Notes under the pieces: generated by a model
What the model was told of the DNA's origin: nothing
Databases searched by the model: none
Seen by the model: the letters and a program-made list of their open reading frames with translations, nothing else
Translations under genes and position numbers: made by a program
Assembly: GCA_023853785.1 (NCBI GenBank)
Contig: JAJIRX010000512.1
Coordinates: 124,001 to 188,000 of the forward strand
DNA: 64,000 bases
Direction of reading: 5' to 3'
Origin: Psilocybe azurescens
Lineage: Eukaryota > Basidiomycota > Agaricomycetes > Agaricales > Agrocybaceae
In this document: piece after piece, positions 34,690 to 46,754 of the stretch
Layout: each line of letters starts with the position of its first letter
How positions within the stretch are numbered: the first letter of the stretch is position 1

Positions 34690-37380
34690 AAAGAGGGACG
34701 GGAGTGGGAGTTTGGGGAAGAGAAGCAGGGTGCAAAGTTCGAGAGAGTGTGCTCGTTCTTGCTGAAGCAAACCCGACCAGTTACCTGGATGGAATAAGTT
34801 TGGATTATCAGAAACCTGAAGAGCTAAATGTGAAGGAGAGGAGGAAGTATTTAGGAGTGGGCAGGCCGAGGATGCCTGAGTAGGCCTGTTTGAGATAAGA
34901 ATGGAATAAGGAAGGGGAATATGAGCGTGAGTTTGCCGTTGCACTTTTTAAGGACCCGAGGAGCAATACAATGTCAAATATAAACCTAGATCTGGCTCAA
35001 TGATTACGTCGATATGCATGGTTAACGGTGCATCTATGTGCAGTCAAACTTGTCATAACCCATATCCGTCGCCATCGGTAAACAGTAAAAATAGGTTCAG
35101 AATTTCAAAATTGAACTCTTAAATAAATGTACATAGAACTCAGCATGCCAAAATGTCTGAGACATTGGTCAAAATTTACCAAAAATGGCAGTACGCTGAT
35201 CCCAAAACTTATGGATTTTTCTTCCAAAAGGGTATGGGTTATGAGTTGCATTTTCTTGCAAACTTGTTCGTGGATCGAAAACCTACGGGGTGTAAGAAGT
35301 TATGGGGTACCACTGGTGTGAATTATTGCAAATTCGACTATATTTCTAACATATTTCTTACGATGCTCTCCTCACGACAGTCTTATCAGAATATCACGAT
35401 ACGACACCGAGGCGATAGTAATCATTCTGCACGTATTAATTTACCACGCACTACAGCTACTCAATACGTTATTTGGAATAGTTATTTCCCTCTTTGGAAT
35501 TGTTCAGTTTCAAAAGCCTAAATCTCCGCCGTGGTTACTGTAATAGTGGGAAAAGGTGACTGAACTGGGGATTCGAGTCCAGGAACTGCTGCACTGCATG
35601 ACGTAGAACTGAATGAAGTTTTTACGTCACTTTTGGTGCCATGTGAGGACGACGGCAGTCGATCGAAAACTCAGGACAAAATTAATTTACATTGAACGGG
35701 CGGTGACGGTGGTTACTAACTAGCTAGACGATAGAATATAACTTTGAACTTTTAATGGAAGCTTAAAGTGGTTTCGCCGTTCCCTCATTCCCCTGCTCGA
35801 AGCGCACCACTATCTGTGCATCCTCCATTACGCCTGTCTGTGTGCAGCGTCACTCGGATTGTCATTTAGACAATACTCATCCAGTCATATTGAATTGATC
35901 CATGATTCCGTTACAAAATTACCTGTTCTGGAAAGGTCGACCATCTCCACTTGCCATGTTTCGAACGCTGACACGTTGTTAGTATTTATGTCCATTCTTC
36001 ATGTCATCGCCATCTCCTCAACATGTCTGCGCCTTGAGAACCGACGTAGAACTCAACGCCTATGGTGGGACGACTATACTACCGTTATTCCAGCTATTAC
36101 CGATTGCCTAGACATCACCATGTTGTGGTTGCGTCTGAGAGACAAACCAAGTAAGTGTTCCTCTGGCTGAGATCCGAAATGAACCATGATGTTCTAATGT
36201 ATAAATTCTTAGTTCCCAGAGAAGAAAAAGTGTTATTCACTTACTTTGGTGCCGCTTTCTTTACCACAATTAATTGGTATGTGAAGTAACGAGTCATCAA
36301 TCGCTACTCCTATTGTCTGACCCATTCATACCCCACATTTATAGGTGGTCTCGAATCAGCTCAGCCCTTGCGGTTGTTCGGATCACACCCGATTGGTCAA
36401 GATCACGGCGACTTGCTATTGGCATGACCATTGCGTTTTTTTTGTTTTTGGGTCGCGCTCTTGGTCGGGATGATAGTGACATGCACTGTCCACACCGAGT
36501 GGCAGTTTGCTCATTCCCAATTCCTCGTCTGTGGACCAGCCAGTCGAATGATAATTGGAAATACAATTTGTGAGTTGTTACGGCTCTGCAGTTTGTTTGA
36601 TAGACTAGTTCTAATTAGGATTACATGGGGCAGTGGATGTGATTAGCGATATCGCACTGATCACAATACCCCTGCATCAATTATGGGACATCAATCTTCC
36701 TGCGAACGAGCGTCTTCGGGTACGGCTGGTATTCTCTGCTAGCTCAATAACCTTAATCTCGTCTATTGCGCTCTGTACCGTCTCATATGGTGGATATATC
36801 GTTGGACCTGGCGCTCTTGTGGTATGGATGATGGCATATCGAGCGGAAGCGAGTTACTCTTTTTAGGTCTACAGACACAAACTAGAACACTGATTCATTT
36901 AATCAAGGAAGCCGTATGTATAATCACATCCAATCTCCTTGTTCTGGTTTGCTGGTTTCTCCGCCACGTTTCAAAAGACAAAGGCGAAATTGATGCCGGC
37001 GATATTCATATTACACCTCATTGGAGTCGTCAGGAACCCGTAATCAACAAATCTATGCCATCCGTTTCTCTTGTCAGCCAGTCTCTATCAGCTCTGGAAG
37101 CGGCAGTTGTGCAAAAAACAGGTGGTTCGTCGTAGTGGAGAAACAGGAAGCCATATTACTACCTATATATTATCAAGATGTCCCCATTTCGTATGTACAT
37201 ATTTGTTCTGTTCCTCTTATTTACGAACGCCAATTAGGATCTTTCTCTTTTGTCTTTAACCGTCTAAATTTTCAATGTGTTTATGAGCTGCCGTAGCGTT
37301 ATCGAGGCGCGGCTTTATATATATATGTGTTATCCATAGATTTCTTTTGTGAAGGATACATTTTTGATCCCCGAACTCCA
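34690..37380. repeat. Segmental direct duplication, copy 2
   Basis: This is collinear with 24570-27110, about 10.1 kb downstream in the same orientation. It includes the rhodopsin-like gene and its upstream DNA, in which GGCGATAGTAATCATTCTGC is shared. Small insertions and deletions are scattered outside the exons. Confidence 0.88.
35988..37135 (+). pseudogene. Rhodopsin-like integral membrane protein, copy 2, frameshifted
   Basis: The exon plan is the same as in copy 1: start MSILHVIAISSTCLRL at 35988, then WWDDYTTVIP, EEKVLFTYFGAAFFTTINW, ISSALAVVRITP, LDVISDIALITIPLHQLW and RLVFSASSITLISSIALC. The same homopolymer (about 36436-36443) carries eight T here, against the seven needed to keep the frame and six in copy 1. 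The exons on both sides remain free of stops. Copy 2 also has TAG after EASYSF, which may lie within an intron. The product is a presumed seven-helix membrane protein of unknown ligand. Confidence 0.68.
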
Positions 37381-38229
37381 GACTGCCCCAGTTGCCGTCC
37401 ATGCTGCTTTACCTAGAAGGAAGTAGGCTAGAACGATTAAGCTCCGCGGCGCAACTTTTCCTGATGTTATTCGCGGAGTATGTCCGCGGTAGTGATGGAG
37501 ATGGCTTCTTCGTCCGAACAGCACCGTAACTCAGAGTATACAGCTGTAACAGCGGGCTCCATGCGCATCCGCAGCAGTATGGTGAAAATTGGTGTTTTCT
37601 CCTCGTTCTTTTATACATCATGCAGAAAATAATTAGTAATCACTATTGTGCTCGCCGTGCTGTATGTAGTCTATTCTACTATCAGGACTATCTGTCCTCG
37701 CCTTGGTTACGGTCTGTTGTGTGCCTTTCTGCTCACGGGCTTTGGTGGGTCTTTTTGAAGCGTTCTATTAGTTTTCAAGGCTCGTTAATCTACTCTACTC
37801 TAATCAAGTCGCAAGCTCAGAGGCGGCCGGCAATGCACGATTTAGAATCGTTATTTTCTCTCTTTTGAATTATTGAGTTTCTGTTTCTATCTCGAGGGTC
37901 ACTCTTCACTGCAGATATAGTTCTCGATCATACATTATTGATAACTATTGGTTTTTCGTCTTTCTCTTCCTTACTCACGTACTCTGAGTCGTTGCTTCAT
38001 TTCAATAGAAAGTTGTCCCATCATCACCTTATCTATTTAATCCGTTCATTGTGCGTGTACGCCATCCTTGATCCCGTAGAGGGATTACCCGACGTGAGCC
38101 CTGGATACCCTACTGAATACGAGCTCATGAGTAAAGTAGATCCTGAGGCAAAGGGAATGACTTACGAAGTGAGTTGTCTCGGGATAACCCCACACGACCT
38201 GTTGTAGCGTGCTTGAGGGTACACACACA
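37381..38229. other. Intergenic between the duplicate and RPN6 locus B
   Basis: A frame at 37938-38207 contains DPVEGLPDVSPGYPTEYELM and MSKVDPEAKGMTYE, which is protein-like (Pro/Glu/Tyr-rich) but not assignable; it could be the remnant of another gene. Confidence 0.45.
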
Positions 38230-38690
38230 AGTTCTTATTTTCCCACGCCTCCGACACTTTCTCATTCAAGTAATACAAGCATGCCATCTTCATATTCTCG
38301 CCCGCTCATCCACTACCGCAAAGGAGGTAGAGGCTCTGTACAAGCGGATTCTAGCACGAGGAGCCGCTCTCGAGAGTTCATGTGGTCCACTTCGAAAGCC
38401 GTCTCCCTTTCCTCCTCCCTTCCTCCCTCCATTTCCTCACAGAGGTAGACATCTTCAAGAGCCGTGTGTATTGTCGGGTGGGCAATATGGTCATGACCAA
38501 GGTGTGTTTGCCTCTTTCCCTTTCCCCAAGCCTCCTCACTGCCTTCCTTCCTCCTCCTCTTCCTGCCTGCCTCGCCCAGTCCCTGCCTCGTCCTCCAGCG
38601 AACACTCCCTCTGACCCTACCGCAAGCCAACGCTAACCCCCACCCCCATCCACAGATATCCCTAACATCCCTCCGTGTGAGGCGATCTGG
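38230..38690 (+). pseudogene. RPN6: RPN6 fragment, locus B part 1
   Basis: AKEVEALYKRILARGAALES, which resembles the RPN6 N-terminal repeat (AE.LYKQIL), is joined after only about 20 codons to FLTEVDIFKSRVYCRVGNMV, which belongs over 100 residues further on. The same shortcut is seen at locus C, so the internal loss happened before the copies spread. A CT-rich intron-like stretch follows. Confidence 0.65.
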
Positions 38691-38989
38691 GTGGTGTATT
38701 TGGTGTCGAACTCTAGCACGCTTGTTGGTTGGTGTGCCTTGGCCTTTGCTCCCTTTCCTCTTCAACATGAGCTTTGTCCAATAGATGACATCCACCCAGC
38801 CCCTCCACCCGCGCTGTTACACTGCTTCTACGTCTGCTTATTCCCTGTTCTTCGTCCTTCGTACATTTAGTTTCTTCATTCCTCTTATCTCATCTCATTG
38901 TCTGTTCTCTCTCTTTCTCTCTTCCGGCAGTTACCCGCACCACACCACACCACACCCCACGTCTTCCTCTTCCTTGTCCTTTCCTCGTC

Positions 38990-39420
38990 CTATATATACA
39001 TCAGAACCTCGATTCCAATTATCCGCACACATCACATCTCGCTCTCGCCGCGTTACAAATACGACACGCTACCCTGTGCACTGTTCGAGGTGAGGGGCAA
39101 CCCAACCTCAATAAAGACGATCATCGCGTCCTATTCCTATTCGGTTGTGGAGTTCGAGTATGAGTACGAGTACATCGCGGAGCGGGGCTGGGCAGGGCAG
39201 GAGAGACGGGCAGGAGAGGCAGGCTGTTAGGACCAAGTGCTTTTTTGGCTCTTTTGGCTTGCTTTGTTGAGATGTCAACGCTGACTTTTTGTAGACCTGT
39301 CAAAAACGATCCTATCCTGGTCCCTGGTCCTGATTCCAGAGAAAGAGCTCTATGGCGTGTTGGAGCTGGACTGAGCGAGAGCCGGGGTGTCGAGCCCGAG
39401 CCTAAAGCCGACGTAAGCGT
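38990..39420 (+). pseudogene. RPN6: RPN6 fragment, locus B part 2
   Basis: IASYSYSVVEFEYEYEYIAE matches the RPN6 C-terminal segment RIVEPYSVVEIEYIAE. It is followed, in shifted frames, by LSKTIL, KELYGVLELD and RGVEPEPKADV, like the family's LSQMILDK, FHGVLDQG and EPEAD. Stops and frameshifts separate the pieces. Confidence 0.65.
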
Positions 39421-42400
39421 AAGTTTTCTTCTTTTATTATTATTTTCTCTTCCTCCCTCCTATGCTGATTGTGGACTACTCGAGTATTGATTAATTAATT
39501 TTTATCACCGCTTTTCTTTCCTTTTCCTTTTCCTTCCCTTCCCTTCCACCAATTCCGTTCCATGGCGTGCAGAGCACATATGGACCCTCGGCCCCTGAGT
39601 AGATCAGCAAAGTCGTCGAGTCGTTATATTATATGCCAAAGGTACATACGAACGCTGCTGTTTCCTTCTCTTTTCCCGCCTTTATTTGTTGCATCCGATG
39701 ATGATGATGATGGCGATGGCGATGGCTGGCTCTGCCTTCTTCCTCTTCGTTACACCCGGACTGTAAAAGCTGTGTAGATGTAAGAGGCGACATGTACATG
39801 CACACGTCGGCCTTTCTAGTTTTAGCGTTGCCCACAATGGCATTATTTCCATAACTGGAATCGAATGGCTGGGCTACTTTCTCCTTTTGTGCAAAGCAAC
39901 GACTGAGCCACAACTTCGTATTGCGGTCATAGCATGTTGTTTCTAAAACGTAAAAGGACGAGGGCCCTCGGGTGAGGAGCATTTCGAGACGATTCCCTTG
40001 CCTTGGCAATGGCCCTGATAGCTCACCCTGAATCTCAAAGAATAGTATAAATATCAAACAGAATCCATTGTTGAAAACCACCCGCCCTGGTTCACCATCT
40101 ACACTTTCCTCCACGGTACCTTGGAACACCATGGAACTGGATAATTACTATCCAAACCCCAAGACCAACTCCAGCATCAAATTCTTAGAGTCTCTTTCAG
40201 CCGAATTATTTACCCTGTCGCAAGACTCCAATGAGTATGGGGTTTGCACCCTTGCTATATTCTGATATCGATGGAAGGATCTCATAGCAGTGGATGGAGC
40301 CTGACTGGAGAGTATGTTAGGGATGTACATTGGTTCGGTAATCGATGCAAGTCAACCAGCCTATAGTATCGCAAGCATCCGTAATTCTCTCCTTCCTCGA
40401 ACGCTCACGGAGGGGGACCATTTCCATTGCACTCAAGGTGGTCCAGATTGGATCAGCAGAGGCAGAATCATTCGATCCCCAGTCAATGTTGATTGGAAAA
40501 ATTGGCTCGTACCTGGCTTCGACGATTTTTCCACCTTTCCCATATTGGACGCTGACTCCACGGTCTCTAGACTGAATTCAGCGGAAAATACACCAGAAGA
40601 CCGCCCATTTAAACGTCAAACACCGGTCTGGAAGTAGAGTACGATGCTGATAACCGTATCTACGTGCGGTGCGGAATGACTGCGAATAATGCGCATTCGG
40701 GGGCACCGTATTATATGGTCCATTCCGGGCACATATGGCCAAGATTTACATTTCCATTCGTCTACCTGTCCGTAGGAGGCTCAATGGAGAGCATAGTTAA
40801 CACGCAGTGACGATAGTGGAATCTGACCAGCACTCGATGTTTCCCCTTGAGCCATTCTATCAGCCGGTGTGGACGCAAGGAGACTCGAAGAATTGAAGAC
40901 CGTATCACCGAGGAGTTGGTCGAGATCCTCTAAGACTACTGCGGTTAATCATCGGGTGTAATTTTCAACAGTAACATAACGTCTTATAACAATTCGTAGT
41001 GATAGATCGACCTTGAATGGAATAAAACCGTGTTCGAAAAGATGAATGGACTTGTTCATAAGAAACTTAAGATATATTTGCTCGTGTATCCAGTATTCCA
41101 CCGTTTTGATCCAGTATTTCATGTCAGGAGTCAAATAGAAACTGGGAGAAGGAAAAACTTTCAGTGTGCGAGAGAGGGGTTATGACTCATACGCCACCTG
41201 CAGCACGAAGCCGCCAGGACCTGATAGTGAACTTAGAGAGCTTGATGAAATAAGTGAATATGAATATTTTCATCATAGCCCACCCAATATCTGGCAGTAT
41301 ATTAAGTGACAGCACCCATAGACATAAACTCGGGGCTCAAAGACGAGATGAAGACATGCCAAGCAAGCAAGGTAGCGCTAATCTTCCTATAATTATACGT
41401 GACGGCCTGTATCGCTAGTAGGATGACCTGCATATAAGAACATAGAGTCATGGCCAGGTTCAATTCATATCGAGTGCTAAGTCCGGAGAGAGAACTGAAG
41501 CTCTCACAGTACATCCTTCTGACACTGATGATATTGGCATGCCTACCATTCATAATATTTCAACAAGGACAATGTCAAATATTCCGAGAAATGAGAAAGC
41601 CCTTGGATTTTGAGGGTGTGTGGTCGGACTTGAGCATTATTTAAAAAGGGTGTCGAGATACCTTGTTAGTGACAGTGTATAACGAAGTTTTTATTGAACA
41701 GAAACCGGGATAGAACATCGGAGGAAATAGGAATACCCAGAGAACTATGGGGAATAAAGACCTCTGATTGGCTGTTGACTTAGTACAGGCAACATAGAAC
41801 ACCCAAAACTTCAAAACTTTCAATTCGAGAAACTCGTGGATATATCAATTGTGCTGCACACCGGAACACCTCCATTCTGCTTACCATTATATTACTGGGC
41901 CTCAAGGAACAACATGTTTCTTTGAACAAGTCAAGGCTGTCACAAAGAAGTTAGTAGCTAGATGAGCTCGAACAATATCCAGTCTTTGAGTGAAAAAGCA
42001 ACGATGGGAACAAACAGTGGCTCACCTTTTCGGATTCAAGCGAATTGACCCGACACTGCATGGTCCACTTTCCAACGCCAAGACAGCTTTCGTTGCGACT
42101 CCGTAAACCTTATTGGTGTAGCCTTCAACTTGTGGTTTGTTTCCCAGGTTGCTGTAGCAAGAACTCGTGGGTATGACCTGGTGGATCTCAGGTATCAATA
42201 TTTGAATATTAATGCGTACTAATGCCTCCTGTACATAATTGATATCTGATGCACCCAGCCCTGGCTATGTTCATGTCGTGGCTCATAACCCTCATTGATC
42301 TTGACCCTTATCCAGTATACACCCCAAAACTAGAATATTTCCTCCCCCTGCGTTGCGTTTAGTCTGTTGCAGATTTGTCGGAGAATACACATTACGCCGG

Positions 42401-42500
42401 TGCTGTGGACTATTGACCAAGTAAACGAACGAAAGAATACATGATCATATATAGTTAATAGTAGACCTTTTGCTTCAACCAGTAATGATGGTATGGCATC
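39421..42500. other. Gene-poor stretch with two weak ORFs
   Basis: On the minus strand 39629-40132 (167 codons) includes a plausible segment (GPLPRQGNRLEMLLTRGPSS, YDRNTKLWLSRCFAQKEK) after a possible intron but then runs into a His repeat made by GATGATGG microsatellite DNA. On the plus strand 40314-40637 and overlapping frames (for example SQASVILSFLERSRRGTISI) look like decayed F-box-type protein sequence; this is a guess. On the minus strand 41302-41553 is hydrophobic (ELNLAMTLCSYMQVILLAIQ). None can be completed into a gene. Confidence 0.4.
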
Positions 42501-44269
42501 TCATGAGTCGGAGACGGATAACTTGCCTGAGTTCGTCACGTCAACATCGTTGGCATAAATTCTGTGGATCTTGAATATCATCCTATTGCACAGGGTAGAT
42601 GATATGGCGACTGAAAATCCCACAGGGACATCAAGCTTGTCCTGAAGCGCTTGTTAGAATATCCAATTGAATAATTTATAAGGTAATATACCAGGTCCAC
42701 TATCCAGATAACCATACAGACAAGGTATGTTATCCCTATCCTGCATTTTGATCGATATAAGTGTAACTGTAGTGACTATAGTCAGGAAACACGTACGTTA
42801 TGAAGTAAAGAATTGAATCTCGAATCATGATATCAATGAGTCGTGCACCTGTAGAATAGTGCAATCCATATAACTTGAAGTGCTGGAGTCCACGGATGAT
42901 GGCAAGGGAGCACAAGAAGCACTCAAACGCAAGTTTTGGTATCCAAAATCCGTATGCATAGCGAGGAAAGCTTATATCGCAGAAATGTTCTCCATGTATT
43001 GCGATGGCATGTATGGAATTCTCTATGGTTAAAAGGAAAAATTATCTGTTGTCAAGTCGGCTGAACTAGTTTTAAATGTAGAGAACTGTACGTACCCTTT
43101 GTGATATTTCCAAAAATTTGCAACATCACAACGATGGAAGCAACAGTACACAGTATGTAGAGAGGTACCATGTACGCTAAGAGTTTCCGACTTTTCGAAA
43201 AATGGCGTATAGTCGAACCTGTAAAATAGCTAGTAGAGTAGAGTAAGTCGAGTCTGGCCTAGACACCTATGGGTACATACGGCCTAGCCTACCTTGTGTA
43301 AGAAGGGGTCCTATTATGCCAGTCCAGCCCTCCCATTTTATGTAATGCACACCTGGAATACTATAAATCGAGTAATTGATGTGTCACTGATTCCGAATAT
43401 ACTTACAACTAACCCACGTAGGGTGATATCACGATGTCAGCGTTCCTTGTTATTTCCTGACAACATTCATCTATCTAACGTACAACTGAGAGACAAAGAC
43501 GTCATTTATATCGTTGTACGATTGATCATGCTCTACGTACTTTGTCATCGACATTTGAGGAAACGAATGCTATGCGTGGGCGGAGTAAGCACTCATGAAT
43601 CGCTCAATACATTCGTGGATTACCGTAAATTGTAAATCTAATGAGACCGTCATTTTACTCTGAATAATAAAATAATGAGAATGTGACTTACATGGATGCC
43701 CCCATAAAATAATAACGATTCTAAGACCCCGTTATTGTCTTCCTTTCCAGACGTTAGAGGCTGTCACTCACCAACAAGAATAACAGTTTTACAAAGGTAA
43801 AGCGTGTGTTCTCAATCGAGAAATCGCTTACTCAATGAGGGGAAATGTAGTAGATACAAAGAATACCCACCCGCAGAAAGGACATCTAGATCAGCCATAA
43901 TGATATTAGTTTTGTAGTTGTCATCTACAATGAGGCAACTTGCCTCTTGGTCGAAGGTGATGACTATACAGCAGTCGTTTTCATTGGACAGTGAATTAAA
44001 TTCCAACCCAGTTACTTACTATAGTCATAGAAGCAGATGAAAGACGACGAAACTAGAGAAAAAGAATCATGAGTAACGCGGCAGAGTGCGTACTCGATGT
44101 GAATTGCGCTTGACGCACATCTAGAATATCTGTCCATTTGTAGAATCTGCATGCCGCGAATTAGCTCTTCCGTGGATTGAGCTGAAAATGCAGGGAATGT
44201 GGTGTTCATTTGAGGCTGTGAGTAAGTAGAATCTGGGGAATATGATTGACCGAATCGAGTCGCAGACAC
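42501..44269 (-). pseudogene. DUF6533-type integral membrane protein, probably frameshifted
   Basis: Read on the minus strand: IRGMQILQMDRYSRCASSAI (about 44140), ENTRFTFVKLLFLL (about 43800), RLYAIF then KSRKLLAYMVPLYILCTVAS (about 43150-43210), and a long exon, 42797-43022, with YGFWIPKLAFECFLCSLAII and IDIMIRDSILYFIT. After that come GITYLVCMVIWI, DKLDVPVGFSVAISSTLCNR and a short tail ending TCA/stop at 42501. The RGMQIL start, the F-KLLFLL segment, the fwip-n-FE helix and RDSILYF are hallmarks of the DUF6533 membrane family of Agaricomycetes. At about 43198 one A appears to be missing (CGAAAAGTCGG), breaking RLYAIFRK from SRKLL. The second helix could not be reconstructed, so decay is likely. 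The function of the family is unknown. Confidence 0.6.
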
Positions 44270-45739
44270 TTCTCGTTATATATCTACCGTTATCACATCG
44301 CCCAAGTCCGTCACAGAAGAAGTCCGTAAACATGATCAGTTCAACACACAGACTATACCAGATAAGTGTACCCTCATCAGTATTCGGTCAATGACCTTGT
44401 TGAATGAAGGTAGATGGAACACTAGCATAAAACCAGAAGCTGTCAATATTCTTGACGTGTGGAGCATTTGATGTGCGGGATCAATCACATCTAGCGCTGT
44501 GGAGAAGCAGGTATATCTTTATACCAGTGATTTCGATACATACTCTATAACAGGCCGACGCTGAAGACATTCACGAGATCTTAGACCATTGGCGTTAAAG
44601 ATATCACAGAAAGCACAGCCACCATTGATGATCGATGAACCTAGAAGCGTCTTGTACAGTTGTTTTATTTGGGTACCATCCATGATGCTCTGTTTGGTAT
44701 CAGCTAGGTGGCTGTACATATTCGTAGTATGACAAGAGCAGTTTCTATGGAAGACATGCGGCACAGCCGCAACTCTACTTTAGGTAAAGGCTGGAAAGAA
44801 GCCATCTTCCATGATAATAAGAATAGAGCCATCTAGCTAGCTGTTGCCGAACGGTGCCTTCGACGTACTGAGGTTGAAGAAACTTCTGTGATTATGACAC
44901 AAAATGTCCAATTCGGGGGTCAGAGCGCATCTGATGATCATTCAATTGATCGAATACACAAAGATGAAGCTAATAAAAAGCATTAATGAAACCCAACTGA
45001 AACATCTTCGAATCGATCTAGCGCTCAAGAGGCGATACTTAACCTCGGATATATGGGAGAAAAAATAAGTTCTGACCCTGGTGGTTGTGAAGAAGTCCCC
45101 AATGAGTAGCGATCGGGACTTGGGGGTCAAGCTCCAAGGACAACAAGAGATTATGGGAGCGCATGATATTTGTAACACCCACAATTACGCGGAACCAATA
45201 TCGAGCATACAAGTTTTTTTCGTATATCACATAGAGGATCTCAGCCGCTGTTTGTTTTTGTTTTTCTGTACGCGCCGTTACGGTTCAGGTCCAGATTGCG
45301 TGGGAGGCACATTGCATCAGGAGCAAGGGCGATGAGCGATGAGGGGTACGGGTGAGGCGGGCGAGTAAGGGGACGGGACGAAAGTAAGACAGGAGAGGAA
45401 AACGCAGGCACTTGCACTTGCACTTCATTAAGGCATCATACAAAAACACACTCAGCTTACCGCAAACGCCGCACGCAGACCCCACACGGGAAGGGGCAGG
45501 GGCAAGGTCAGATTCTCATACGACGCCGAATTTCAAAATCAAAAAGCTGGATATATGCGCGCGCGCACGCACGTACGCGCATCTCGCATCCCGCATCTCG
45601 CGGGTGGAAAATTGAGCGGGCATGCGGGGCTGGGGCTGGGCCAAGCATTGCTGTTTGCTGTTATGAGGGATGGGTTTATGAGTATGGGTGAGGGAAGGCA
45701 CTTAAGGGGAGGCGAGGGCTTCGAGTCAACTTCAAGGTA
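44270..45739. other. Intergenic; no gene supported
   Basis: Minus-strand frames at 44519-44764 and 44942-45184 are short, and the latter has a hydrophobic tail. 45555-45610 is a GCGCGCACGC low-complexity run. Nothing recognisable was found. Confidence 0.45.
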
Positions 45740-46440
45740 TTAAGTTCAAAGGCAAAGGCACGCACCCGCGTATTCAAATCCAGATACACCCTCCCCAAAT
45801 GCATCGCCCAATAAACGTGAACGGTGAGGGCCACGAAGTTATTAAACGACATCAGCTCCGACGCTGTGAACGCCGCGTCGGAACTGGCGGGGTGAGATAG
45901 GGTGCAGGCCTTGGTACACTTTGAGGCGGTTGCGCCAGTCCCAGTCGCCGCCTTCTTCTATGAGTCTGGGGGGGTTGCATGTGGATCAGACTTTGTTTTG
46001 GTGGAGAGTGGAGAATAGAAAGAGGGAGAAGGCAGGGGGAGGGGGAAGGGGTGAGGGAGAAAGAAAGAGAGAAGAGAAAAGGGGCGACTCACTTCTCGGC
46101 GTCGGCCATGTTGGAAGTTATGATCTTGTTGTCGCTGAAAAACCCGATGTGCACGAACCACGATGGCGAGCGTGATGTCGATTCGCGAGCTGATCCCCGG
46201 TGTTTGAGCACGAGCGCGAGTTGTTGGGCTGCTAGAGATTTGTCCTGTGCCCCAAGTTAAATCGAGGATGCCGTAAAAGGGAAGAGAGAAAATAAACGCA
46301 ACACATCTTGTCTCCAATCCGTGTCGAATAAAAATAATTCGCGCACGCTTTGAGAGGGTCTGAGATCTCCGACTCGCCCTCCTGCTTCTCGGCCTGAGAG
46401 GCGCTCGTCGACTCAGCCGCGTTGGCAGCTTCCATCTGGG
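45740..46440 (-). pseudogene. RPN7: RPN7 (26S proteasome lid subunit) fragment
   Basis: On the minus strand, QEGESEISDPLKACANYFY then TRIGDK (about 46340-46390) is followed, after intron-like sequence, by IGFFSDNKIITSNMADAEK (about 46090-46150). After another gap come [20 protein letters not shown] (about 45905-45960) and NNFVALTVHVYWAMHLGRVY (about 45780-45850). These match, in order, RPN7/PSMD6, where the family reads E.EISDALK..A.YLTRIGDK, RIGFF..DN.LI..NI.KA and [16 protein letters not shown]. Frames between pieces do not join cleanly, and the N- and C-terminal parts are missing. It lies head-to-head with an RPN6 fragment 0.3 kb away. Confidence 0.7.
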
Positions 46441-46754
46441 CTAGAAGTACCCTGTCAAGGGGCAGGGGAGGAGATCATGTTTTAGTGGTATGGACTCATT
46501 TCTTTGCACTTTGCAGTGTTGTTACGAATCGGTAAGAGAACGAAGATGAGGATAACAAAGAGTAAGGTTGGTTAGAATTCGAGCACACGGAGTGAAGGAG
46601 ACAAGGACTTGTGATCTGCTTTGAGCCCTTCGGGGAGGATCCTGCGTGCCTCGTAGTGAAGGTGGGAGAGGAACAGGTTGTAGAGGATGAACAGCTTTTC
46701 CAGACAATTAGGTAATATTGTCGTTGTGCAAGAGAAAGGACTTGTTACGCGCTC
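46441..46754. other. Region between RPN7 and RPN6 fragments
   Basis: Minus-strand translation includes LEKLFILYNLFLSHLHYEAR and ILPEGLKADHKSL, protein-like but unassigned; it may be another gene scrap. Confidence 0.35.

Noticed and set aside
39629..40132. 167-codon minus-strand ORF
   Set aside because: It ends in a His run encoded by a GATGATGG microsatellite and a possible intron splits its start; I could not confirm a gene, so it is mentioned only within the gene-poor stretch.
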